Shown here piece by piece: positions 57,501 to 64,000 of a DNA stretch of 64,000 bases (its first letter is position 1; each line of letters starts with the position of its first letter). The notes under the pieces were generated by a model. That model was given only the letters and a program-made list of their open reading frames with translations, was not told the origin of the DNA and did not search any database. The position numbers and the translations under genes are program-made. The DNA is from Allokutzneria multivorans (GTDB taxonomy: Bacteria; Actinomycetota; Actinomycetes; Mycobacteriales; Pseudonocardiaceae). The stretch spans positions 558,001-622,000 of the forward strand of contig NZ_BAABAL010000018.1 of NCBI RefSeq assembly GCF_039537405.1, given 5' to 3'.

Positions 57501-60500
57501 CCGGCGATGCGCTCCGGGGTGAGCTGGTCGAGCACCACGTCATCGACCACCCCGGCCGCGTGGATCACGGCGCTGAGCGGGCGGTCTGCGGGAATCTCTG
57601 CCAGAAGCGCGGCCAGGGCGGCACGGTCGGAGACGTCGCAGGCCGCGATGGTGACCTCGGCGCCGAGCGCCTTCAATTCGGCCTCAAGGGCGGCGGCACC
57701 GGGCGCGTCGGAGCCACGGCGGCTCGTAAGCAGCAGGTGCTCGGCGCCGCGTCCGGCCAGCCAGCGGCCGAGGTGCGCGGCGAGGGTGCCCGTGCCGCCG
57801 GTGATGAGCACGGTGCCGCTGGGCTTCCACTCCGGCGCGGTGGACGAGCCGAGCGGAGCCGGGGTCAGGCGGCGCGCGTAGACGCCCTGCGACCGCACGG
57901 CGAGCTGGTCCTCATCGGTACCCGCGAGCACAGCACACAGGCGCGCGGCGGTGCGCGCTTCGAAAGTGGCTGGAACGTCGAGCAAGCCGCCCCAGCGCTG
58001 CGGGATCTCGGCAGCGGCGGCGAGCGCGAGACCTCGCACTGCGGCCTGGTTGGGGCTGGTCAGCGGATCGCTCCGGCCGACAGAGACCGCGCCGGATGTC
58101 AACGTCCACAGTGGAGCGTCGATCCCGGCGTCGCCGAGCGCCTGCGTCAACGTGACCGTGGCGGACAGGCCCCTGGTCAGGCCGACGGGAAGCGGCTCCT
58201 CGTCGAGCGCGAGCAGCGAGAGCACTCCGGCCGCGCCCGTTCCGAGCTGCGCGGCGAGCGAAGCTCGGGAAGCGTCGGCGGGCACGGTGACACGGACGAC
58301 CTCCGCGCCGCGTTCGCGCAGCACGTCTTCTACGGCGAACCACTCGTGCTCGATCGCCGGAACGACGAGCAACCAGGTGCCCGACAGCGCGGGCGAGCGC
58401 TTCTCGCTGACCGGCTGCCACGTCGACCTGTACCGCCAACCGTCCACAGTGGACTGCGTGCGGCGCTTGCGCAGCCACGAGGACAGCGCGGGCACCACAG
58501 TGTCCAAAGAGGACCGATCGGCGAGGTCCAGCGTCGCGGCGAGGGAGTCCAGGTCCTCGCGCTCGACGGCCGCCCAGAAGTCCGCGTCCATTTCGGACAC
58601 AGCGGCCTCGCGCGAAACCAGCTCCAGCCAGAAGTTCTGCCGCTGGAACGCATAGGTCGGCAGGCCCACCCGTGAAGCGCCAGCGAAAAGCGGACGCCAG
58701 TCCACCGCAACGCCACGGGTGTGCGCCTCGCCGAGCGAAGTCACGAAGCGGTCGAGCCCGCCCTCGTCGCGGCGAAGCGAGCCCACGGCCACGACCTCGC
58801 CGCCAGCGGCCTCAGCGGTCGCCTGGACCGCCATGGTCAGCACGGGGTGTGCGCTGGCCTCGATGAACGAGCGGTAGCCCTGCTCGATCAGCGCGCGGGT
58901 GGCCTGCTCCAGGTGCACGGTCTGCCGCAGGTTTCGGTACCAGTACCCGGCGTCAACCGGCTCGTCCAGCCACTCCCCCGTCACGGTGGAGAAGAACGGC
59001 ACCTCCGGCTCGCGCGGCGTGATCCCGGCGAGCACGGTCAGCAGCTCGTCCTTAATGGACTCTACGTGCGCGGAGTGCGAAGCGTAGTCCACCGGAACCG
59101 TGCGCGCCCGGATTTCCTCGGCCTCGCACTCGGCGACCAGCTCGGCCAACGCGTCGGGGTCGCCGGAGACCACCACGGACGCGGGGCCGTTGACCGCCGC
59201 AACCGAGATTCGGCCATCCCACCGCGCGATCCGCTCGTTCAGCGCCTCCAACGGCAACGAGACAGACACCATCCCGCCGCGACCAGCGAGCTGAAGGATT
59301 GCCTTGCTGCGCAGAGCAACCACGGCCGCAGCGTCCTCAAGGGACAGTGCGCCGGACACCGCGGCGGCGGCGATCTCGCCCTGCGAGTGGCCGATCACCG
59401 CAGCGGGCTCGACACCGAAGGAGCGCCACAGTGCCGCGAGCGACACCATGACCGCCCACAGCACGGGCTGCACGACATCGACCCTGGCCAGCGCCTCCTC
59501 ATCGGAGAGCGCGTCGCGCAGGTTCCAGTCAGTGTGCGGGGCCAACGCGGCGGCGCACTCGTCGAGCCGGGCGCCGAACACCGGCGCGGAATCGGCCAGC
59601 TCCAAGGCCATGCCGATCCACTGCGAGCCCTGACCGGGGAACACGAACACGGTCCGCCCAGCCGCGCGCGTGGTGCCGGTGAGCACCGCCGGATCGGCCT
59701 CCCCGCGCACCAACGACTCCAGGCCGGAAGCAGCGAGCACGACCGCGCGGTGCTCGAAGGCGGAACGCGTGGTAGCCAGCGACAGGCCGAGGTCCTTGAA
59801 GTCGATCGACGGATTCGCGCGGAGGTGGTCGAGCAGGCGGGAGGCCTGGTCCAGCAGGGCGTTCTCGCTCTTGCCGGAGAGCACGAGCGGCGCGATCGGG
59901 TGGTCGATCGCCGGGTGCTCGGGCACCTCCTCGGCCACGACCTCTTCGGCGTCCTCATCGTCGGCGACCTCAACCGGAGGCTCTTCCTCGATGATCACGT
60001 GCACGTTCGTGCCGCTGATACCGAACGACGACACGCCCGCGCGGCGCGGTTCCCCGGTCTGCGGCCACGGCACGGTCTCGGTCAGCAGCGACACCGCGCC
60101 CGCCGACCAGTCCACGTGCGGGGTCGGCTCGGCGACGTGCAGCGTCTTGGGCACCACGCCGTGCTGGATCGCCAGCACCATCTTGATCAAGCCCGCCATG
60201 CCCGAGGCGGCCTGGGCGTGGCCGATGTTGGACTTGATCGAGCCCAGCAGCAGCGGACGGTCAGCGGGGCGCCCCTGGCCGTAGGTGGCCAGAAGTGCTT
60301 GTGCCTCAATGGGATCGCCCAGCGAGGTGCCGGTGCCGTGGGCTTCCACCACGTCGACCTGGCCGGCGGACAGGCGCGCGGTGGTGAGCGCCTGGCGGAT
60401 GACGCGCTGCTGCGCCATGCCGTTCGGCGCGGAAAGGCCGTTGGAGGCGCCGTCCTGGTTGACCGCGCTCGCGCGGACCACAGCGAGCACCTCGTGGCCG

Positions 60501-61411
60501 TTCTTGCGGGCGTCGGAAAGGCGCTCCAGCAGCACGAGCGTGACGCCCTCGGCCAGCGACATGCCGTCGGCGGAGGCATCGAAGGCCTTGCAGCGGCCGT
60601 CTGCGGCGAGCGCGCGCTGACGGCTGAAGCCGATGAAGGAGCCCATGTTCGCCATCACCGCGACACCACCGGCCAGCGCCAGCGAGGACTCGCCCTGGCG
60701 CAGCGAGTGGCACGCGAGGTGCAGCGCGATCAACGACGAGGAGCAGGCGGTGTCGATGGTGACCGCAGGCCCCTCAAGGCCCAGGGTGTAAGCGATGCGG
60801 CCGGAGAGCACGCTCGGCACGGTGCCGGTGAGGATGTGCCCCTCCAGCTCCTCCGGCGCGTCCTCCACGGTCGGGCAGTAGTCGGAGTAGTTGCAGCCGA
60901 CGAACGTGCCGACCTTGGTGCCCTTCAGGGAGTGCGGGTCGATGCCCGCGCGCTCGATGGTCTCCCACGAGGTCTCCAGCAGCAGCCGCTGCTGCGGGTC
61001 CATGGCCAGCGCCTCGCGCGGGGAGATCCCGAAGAACGCCGGGTCGAACTCGCCCGCGTCGTGCAGGAAACCGCCCTCGCGCACGTAGTTCTTGCCGTGC
61101 CGGTCGGGGTCGAGGTCGAAGCTGCCGTCGATGTCCCAGTTGCGGTTGACCGGCAGCTCGGAGATCACGTCCGCGCCCTCGGAGAGCAGGCGCCACAACG
61201 CTTCCGGCGAGTCGGCGCCCCCGGGAAGGCGGCAGCCGATGCCGACGATGGCGATCGGCTCCTGCGCGCGGTCCTCCACCTCGCGCAGGCGGCGCTTGGT
61301 CTGCCGCAGGTCCGCGCCGACGCGCTTGAGGTAGGCAAGGTACTTCTCTTCGGTGGACATCTGGGTGCTGCTCCTCGCCGTCGCTGCCGAACTCGGGTCT
61401 GACTCGCTCAC
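51539..61411 (-). CDS. Type I PKS, two modules: KS-AT-KR-ACP and KS-AT-DH-KR-ACP
   Basis: 3290 residues from the GTG that overlaps the upstream stop by four bases (GTGA); a later ATG (STEEKYLAYLKRVGADL, docking helix) is the alternative. Module 1: KS DTACSSS (~220), AT GHSQGE (~674) with YASH (~776), so methylmalonyl-CoA, KR with ITGGTGTLA (~1203) and VVDDVVLDQ (B-type-like), ACP GFDSL (~1506). Module 2: KS DTACSAS (~1738), AT GHSIGE (~2175) with HAFH (~2270), malonyl-CoA; DH HAARGTVLLP (~2475); KR with IDDGVIESL, B-type-like (~2877); ACP (~3180). C-terminal docking tail EAASSIDDMDIDSLVDLALE. Predicted: one methyl-branched hydroxyl unit, then one alkene unit. Confidence 0.97.
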   Translation of the reverse strand: MSESDPSSAATARSSTQMSTEEKYLAYLKRVGADLRQTKRRLREVEDRAQEPIAIVGIGCRLPGGADSPEALWRLLSEGADVISELPVNRNWDIDGSFDLDPDRHGKNYVREGGFLHDAGEFDPAFFGISPREALAMDPQQRLLLETSWETIERAGIDPHSLKGTKVGTFVGCNYSDYCPTVEDAPEELEGHILTGTVPSVLSGRIAYTLGLEGPAVTIDTACSSSLIALHLACHSLRQGESSLALAGGVAVMANMGSFIGFSRQRALAADGRCKAFDASADGMSLAEGVTLVLLERLSDARKNGHEVLAVVRASAVNQDGASNGLSAPNGMAQQRVIRQALTTARLSAGQVDVVEAHGTGTSLGDPIEAQALLATYGQGRPADRPLLLGSIKSNIGHAQAASGMAGLIKMVLAIQHGVVPKTLHVAEPTPHVDWSAGAVSLLTETVPWPQTGEPRRAGVSSFGISGTNVHVIIEEEPPVEVADDEDAEEVVAEEVPEHPAIDHPIAPLVLSGKSENALLDQASRLLDHLRANPSIDFKDLGLSLATTRSAFEHRAVVLAASGLESLVRGEADPAVLTGTTRAAGRTVFVFPGQGSQWIGMALELADSAPVFGARLDECAAALAPHTDWNLRDALSDEEALARVDVVQPVLWAVMVSLAALWRSFGVEPAAVIGHSQGEIAAAAVSGALSLEDAAAVVALRSKAILQLAGRGGMVSVSLPLEALNERIARWDGRISVAAVNGPASVVVSGDPDALAELVAECEAEEIRARTVPVDYASHSAHVESIKDELLTVLAGITPREPEVPFFSTVTGEWLDEPVDAGYWYRNLRQTVHLEQATRALIEQGYRSFIEASAHPVLTMAVQATAEAAGGEVVAVGSLRRDEGGLDRFVTSLGEAHTRGVAVDWRPLFAGASRVGLPTYAFQRQNFWLELVSREAAVSEMDADFWAAVEREDLDSLAATLDLADRSSLDTVVPALSSWLRKRRTQSTVDGWRYRSTWQPVSEKRSPALSGTWLLVVPAIEHEWFAVEDVLRERGAEVVRVTVPADASRASLAAQLGTGAAGVLSLLALDEEPLPVGLTRGLSATVTLTQALGDAGIDAPLWTLTSGAVSVGRSDPLTSPNQAAVRGLALAAAAEIPQRWGGLLDVPATFEARTAARLCAVLAGTDEDQLAVRSQGVYARRLTPAPLGSSTAPEWKPSGTVLITGGTGTLAAHLGRWLAGRGAEHLLLTSRRGSDAPGAAALEAELKALGAEVTIAACDVSDRAALAALLAEIPADRPLSAVIHAAGVVDDVVLDQLTPERIAGVLRPKLDAARHLHELTSDVQLDAFVLFSSFGGTLPDVGQGAYAAANAYLDALAETRTARGLPATSVGWGSWGSGGLVSAELEERMRQQGMPPMDPALAITGLAQAVDHGETVLTVAAIEWDRFPQTTAHCPLINDIPAVVRARASAVPEEATGSAFVQKLTAASPAERERIMVDLVRANAATVLGHSDSDAVEEGRAFKEVGFDSLTSVELRNRVAAATGLQLPATLAFDFPNPVEMARHLLTKLVGDTATATTVAVAAATDEPIAIVGMACRFPGGIAAPEQLWELVSQGRDAVTEFPTDRGWDVANLYHPDPDHAGTSYTRHGGFLHDAAGFDADFFGMSPREALATDPQQRLLLETSWEAVERAGIDPRGLKGSATGVFVGSNGFDYTADPEQVPDDLQGYVLTGSNSAVISGRISYTLGLEGPAITVDTACSASLVAMHLAAQALRGGECSLALAGGATVLSTPGTFISFSRQRGLAPDGRCKPFAEAADGTGWGEGAGMLVLERLSDARKNGHPVLAVIRGSAINQDGASNGLTAPNGPSQQRVIRAALANAGLSTSDVDVVEAHGTGTTLGDPIEAQALLATYGQDRDEPLWLGSVKSNIGHTQAAAGVAGVMKMVLAMGNGTIPQTLHVDQPSTQVEWSTGKIALATSSQPWPETGRPRTAAVSSFGVSGTNAHLIIQHAPAFEETAASPSDQVVPLVLSAHSEQALRDKASQLFSLLDDHRPVDLAHALIAGRAVQRHRAVVVGEDALSALASGRSAPGLVSGLAGKPGRIAFAFPGQGSQRAGMGQELYATFPAFADALDEVCVRLDAHLPRPLREVIFAGQEELDQTEFTQPALFAIGVALYRLLEAHGVTPDYLIGHSIGEIAAAHVSGVLSLEDAALLVTTRARLMQALPTGGAMLAIATTEDEVLPLLTDRVSVAAVNGPSSVVIAGDEDAVLDIGEKFAGVRTRRLRVSHAFHSPLMEPMLSSFEAAISKLVHNAPQIPVVSTVDGGFAEFRAEYWVRHARQAVRYADAVETLVGERVGTFVELGPNGVLTAMTQGCLPEDSAATLVATLPKNTSETTGVLSALGRLHIADVAVDWTPSVPVTGHVDLPTYPFQHQRFWLVPTPAAGDLGSAGLSAGEHPFVGALTTLADSGQLLMTGRLSLSAHPWLADHAARGTVLLPGTAFVELAIHAGDQVGCALLEELTLYAPLTFAEDSAVSFQLRVEEPDQLGRRELTVHSRADEDWVLNASGWLAPTASTLDADLVTWPPTDAVPVALEGFYERLAETGFDYGPAFQGLRAAWRRGDEVFAEVEVPQGDEAFGLHPALLDAAVQTVGLRESDEDSKQDLMPFSWNGVSLHATGATQLRVRLTSNKGDTVSLVAADRTGGLVATVESLTLRPLAVDLGNPLYRVDWVPVATSPQPVPTDWADVRGADGLLALARGPESPATVLINFPASSEDVVTATHQVTIEALAALQTWLSTAKFTDSTLVVLTKGGQDGTDLGHAAIWGLVRAAQAENPGRFVLLDNSGASPQELVSAVATGEPQLAIRDGVTTAPRMVRAAVTTEGPGLDTSGTVLLTGATGTLGALVAKHLMTAHGVRHLLLTSRRGMDAPGAAELAAMGAQVAACDVADKAALSALLAEIPADRPLTAVVHVAGVIDDGVIESLTPEQVTKVLRPKVDAALALHECTAHLDLSAFVLFSSASGTLGGPGQGNYAAGNAFLDAFATRLRGLGVPATSLVWGLWADASGMTGALSDGDLARISRGGLAPMSASEALSLFDAAVRGEDSVLAPVKLHMPALRALAENGELPALFKELVRTPVRRAVRGADTAVSYQQKLAGMSESARAKAVLELVCEYTATVLGHSGGQAVEPDRAFTELGFDSLTAVELRNQLTTATGLRLPATLVFDFPSPQVLAEHVRESLFPAVAESDESELRRMVASVSLEALREAGLLESVLSLAGKTSAAPAPAEAASSIDDMDIDSLVDLALEN

Positions 61412-64000
61412 AAGGACCCCATTTCCTTGTCCAGCAAGTCGAAGATGTCGTCCTCGGTGGCCGAGGCAAGGTCGTCGTCGGAGGTCTTGCGCGCCTTCGT
61501 GGAGCCGGACGAACGCTCGTCCCACTTCGCCAGCAGGGCCTGGAGGTGGGTGCGGATGCCCTCGCTCTCCTGCTCGTCCGCGCCGAGCGTGGACAGGGTC
61601 GCTTCCAGGCGGTCCAGCTCGGTGTGCGCGGCGGAGACGGAGGTGGTGTCCTCGCCGAAGAGCTCCACGCGCAGGAAGTCCGACAGCGCCTTCGCGTTGG
61701 GGTGGTCGAACACCACGGCCGCAGCCAGGTTGAGCCCGGTGGCCTTGCGGAGGCGGTTGCGCAGCTCGACGGCGGAGAGCGAGTCGAAGCCCAGTTCGCG
61801 GAAGGCCCGGTCCTCCTCCACCGCCGCCGAGCCGGAGTGACCCAGCACCGCGGCGGCCGTGGAGCGCACCAGCTCCAGCAACGCCTGCGCACGCTCCACA
61901 GTGGACGCTCGTGCCAGTCGACCGGTGAGCGACGAGTCCTTCTCGGCTTCTACGACAGGCACTTCCGTGAGCAGTCGCCGCGCCTCGGGCACGCCGGTGA
62001 TCAGCGTGCTCGGCCGCGCCGAGGTGAACACCGGGACGAAGCGGTCCCAGGTCACATCGCCCATCGCGACGAAGGTCTCGTCCCGGTCGAGCACCCGCTG
62101 CAACGCGCTCAGCGCGAGGTCGGTGTCCAGCATCGCCAGGCCCTGGCGCACCGTCCGCTCGGAGACCTCGGCCTCGCGCGCGGCGTGCTCGCTGTTGTCG
62201 AAGGCGTTGCGGGCGGCCCAGATCCCCCACGCGATGGAGGTCCCGGGCAGGCCGCGACCCCTGCGCTGCTCGGCGAGCGCGTCGAGATAGGTGTTCGCGG
62301 CGGTGTAGGCCGCGTGCTCGCCGCTGCCCCACACCCCGGAGATCGAGGAGAACAGCACGAACGCGTCGAGATCGTCGTGGTCGAAGATCTCGTCGAGGTG
62401 CCGTGCTCCGGTGACCTTGGCGTGCACGACGTCGGCGAACTCCGCCAGGGTGGTGTCGGCGACGAAGCCGAGTTCGATCACCGCCGCCGCGTGCATCACG
62501 CTGCGGATCGGCGTGCCCTCGGCGGCCACTCGCTCGACCAGTTCGGCGAGCGCGGCCTTGTCGGTGACGTCGCAGACGGCCAGCGTGACGCGGGCGCCAA
62601 GCGCGGTCAGCTCCTCCACCAGCTCGGGCGCTCCGGGCGCGTCGGCTCCACGCCTGCTGGTCAGCACCAGGTGCTCGGCGCCGTTCTGCGCCAGCCAACG
62701 CGCGAGTTCCCTCGCCAGCACGCCGGTGCCGCCGGTGATCAGTACCGATCCGCGCGGCTTCCAGTCCCTCGTGACCGGAGTGTCCACAAAGGAGGATCGG
62801 ACGAGCCTGCGCGCGAAGAGCCCTTCCGGCCGCACAGCGATCTGGTCCTCGTCACCGGCTCCGGCGAGCACGCCCGCGAGGCGGGTCAGCGTCCGATCGT
62901 CAGCGGTTGCGGGCAGGTCGACCAAGCCGCCCCAGCGGCGCGGGAACTCCAGCGCGACGGTCCGGCCCAGGCCCCACACAGCCGCCTGGTCGGGACTGCT
63001 CACCGCGTCGGTCGTGCCCACGGACACCGCGCCCCGAGTGAGGCACCACAGCGGAGCCTCGATCTCGGCTTCGCCCAGCGCCCGCACCAGCTCCAGGGTT
63101 CCGGCGAGGCCCACGGTCAGCCCCGGGAACTCGGCGAGCTGAGACGTGTCCAACGCCAGTCCGGAGATCACGCCAGCCAACGGCGGGAGCTTGCGCAGTC
63201 GAGCCACCAGCGCGGCGCGGTCGGTGACGGAGTCCAGCTCGATGCGCTCGACGGTGCCGCCGTGGTTCTCGATCGCAGCCGTTGCCTCATCAAGGCCGGA
63301 GATGACGAGCCAAGTTCCCGAGATGCGTGGGTTCGCGGCGTCGGCGACCGGCTCCCAACCGATGCGGTAGCGCCAACTGTCCACAACAGACTCTTCGCGC
63401 TGCTGCTTGCGCCACTGAGACAAGGCGGGCAGAACGGTTTCGATGGCCGACGCGTCGGGCAGGGCCAGGGTCGTGGAGAGCGAATCGAGGTCTCCGCGCT
63501 CGACGGCCTGCCAGAACTCCGACTCCGCCGGGCTCTCAGCGATCTGCTCGGCGCGCGGCTCCATCTGCAACCAGTAGCGCTCGTTCTGGAACGCGTAGGT
63601 CGGCAGATCGACCCGGCGGCCACCAGCCGTCGCCTGCGCCCAGTCCACGGCCACACCGTTGACGTGCGCTTCGGCCAGCGAGGTCAGGAATCGCCGAAGA
63701 CCACCGTCTTCGCGGCGCAGCGAACCGACCACGGTGGCCGGAGTGCCGGTCTCGTCGATGATCTCCTGCACCGCCACGGCCAGGCCGGGGTGCGGGCTCG
63801 ACTCGACGAGCGCGTGGTGGCCGTCAGCGAGCAGCCTGCGGATCGTCTGGTCGAAGTGGACGGTCTGGCGGAGGTTGCGGTACCAGTACTCCGCCGTCAG
63901 CTCGGCCGTGTCGATCGGCTCGCCGGTCACCGTGGAGTAGAACGGGATCTCCGAGCTGCGCGGCCGGATCGGCTCCAGCGCGGTGATCACCTGCTCGCGG
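61408..64000 (-). CDS. Type I PKS, C-terminal part (AT end-KR-ACP), 5' end outside window
   Basis: The frame is open to the right edge; visible part about 860 residues. It begins inside an AT (YSTVTGEP..., YWYRNLRQTVHF, SSPHPGLAVAVQE), then a post-AT linker, a KR (VLITGGTGVLARELARWLA; SSISGVWGSGEHAAYTAANT) and an ACP (ELGFDSLSAVELRN), ending in a C-terminal docking region (LDRLEATLSTL ... DIFDLLDKEMGSL). The KR lacks the LDD motif and has Trp in GVWGSGEH before the catalytic Tyr, an A-type feature, unlike the B-type-like KRs downstream. No DH. First gene of the visible operon; GTGA coupling to the next. Confidence 0.95.
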   Translation of the reverse strand, partial: REQVITALEPIRPRSSEIPFYSTVTGEPIDTAELTAEYWYRNLRQTVHFDQTIRRLLADGHHALVESSPHPGLAVAVQEIIDETGTPATVVGSLRREDGGLRRFLTSLAEAHVNGVAVDWAQATAGGRRVDLPTYAFQNERYWLQMEPRAEQIAESPAESEFWQAVERGDLDSLSTTLALPDASAIETVLPALSQWRKQQREESVVDSWRYRIGWEPVADAANPRISGTWLVISGLDEATAAIENHGGTVERIELDSVTDRAALVARLRKLPPLAGVISGLALDTSQLAEFPGLTVGLAGTLELVRALGEAEIEAPLWCLTRGAVSVGTTDAVSSPDQAAVWGLGRTVALEFPRRWGGLVDLPATADDRTLTRLAGVLAGAGDEDQIAVRPEGLFARRLVRSSFVDTPVTRDWKPRGSVLITGGTGVLARELARWLAQNGAEHLVLTSRRGADAPGAPELVEELTALGARVTLAVCDVTDKAALAELVERVAAEGTPIRSVMHAAAVIELGFVADTTLAEFADVVHAKVTGARHLDEIFDHDDLDAFVLFSSISGVWGSGEHAAYTAANTYLDALAEQRRGRGLPGTSIAWGIWAARNAFDNSEHAAREAEVSERTVRQGLAMLDTDLALSALQRVLDRDETFVAMGDVTWDRFVPVFTSARPSTLITGVPEARRLLTEVPVVEAEKDSSLTGRLARASTVERAQALLELVRSTAAAVLGHSGSAAVEEDRAFRELGFDSLSAVELRNRLRKATGLNLAAAVVFDHPNAKALSDFLRVELFGEDTTSVSAAHTELDRLEATLSTLGADEQESEGIRTHLQALLAKWDERSSGSTKARKTSDDDLASATEDDIFDLLDKEMGSL

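Overview
High-GC actinobacterial chromosome segment. GTG starts are frequent and genes are dense on both strands. Gene content (modular PKS, MbtH-dependent NRPS, P450, macrolide-type glycosyltransferase, ECF sigma with a DGPF partner, SCO6745 family, 13E12/HNH repeats, type I-E-like CRISPR repeats) suggests a Pseudonocardiales-like antibiotic producer. The genus cannot be fixed from this sequence.

Layout. 1-1862: end of a glycosyltransferase/P450 operon entering from the left. 1963-4070: a 13E12/HNH gene followed by CRISPR array 1. 4114-11944: an NRPS (C-A-PCP-E-C) with an unlisted 54-codon MbtH gene, divergent from a LysR regulator that overlaps a streptomycin-6-kinase-like gene. 12007-14763: a small secreted protein, an SCO6745-family gene, CRISPR array 2 and a second HNH copy. 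14764-23121: a decayed gene, ECF/DGPF pair, PH-domain protein, a fused alpha-beta glycyl-tRNA synthetase, TetR, a lipoprotein carboxylesterase and a second small secreted protein. 23264-24363: a MITE remnant and CRISPR array 3. 24498-28206: an SAH riboswitch and metH. 28275-42090: mostly ordinary genes (MFS, erythromycin-esterase family, ArsB-like permease, PBP1, hydrolase/TetR pair, GHL15-like secreted protein, GNATs), interrupted by a glycosidase pseudogene, two tandem MITEs and a glycosyltransferase remnant. 42091-44280: reductase, MITE, third HNH copy and a long palindrome. 44281-64000: an EryCIII/DesVII-type glycosyltransferase facing the 3' end of a type I PKS operon transcribed leftward. 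That operon holds the last four modules and ends in a thioesterase.

How it fits together. The PKS genes run 64000->45568. The partial first protein ends in KR-ACP, the second carries KS-AT(methylmalonyl)-KR-ACP and KS-AT(malonyl)-DH-KR-ACP, and the third carries KS-AT(malonyl)-DH-KR-ACP-TE, so the product end should be released by the TE. The facing glycosyltransferase could attach a deoxysugar.

The most unusual signal is three interleaved dispersed families: 13E12/HNH genes (3), CRISPR arrays with a shared leader but no cas gene in the window (3), and a previously unnamed MITE flanked by TA (4 copies). They sit next to each other in pairs. One MITE has inserted exactly in the overlapping stop codons of two convergent genes and kept both stops.
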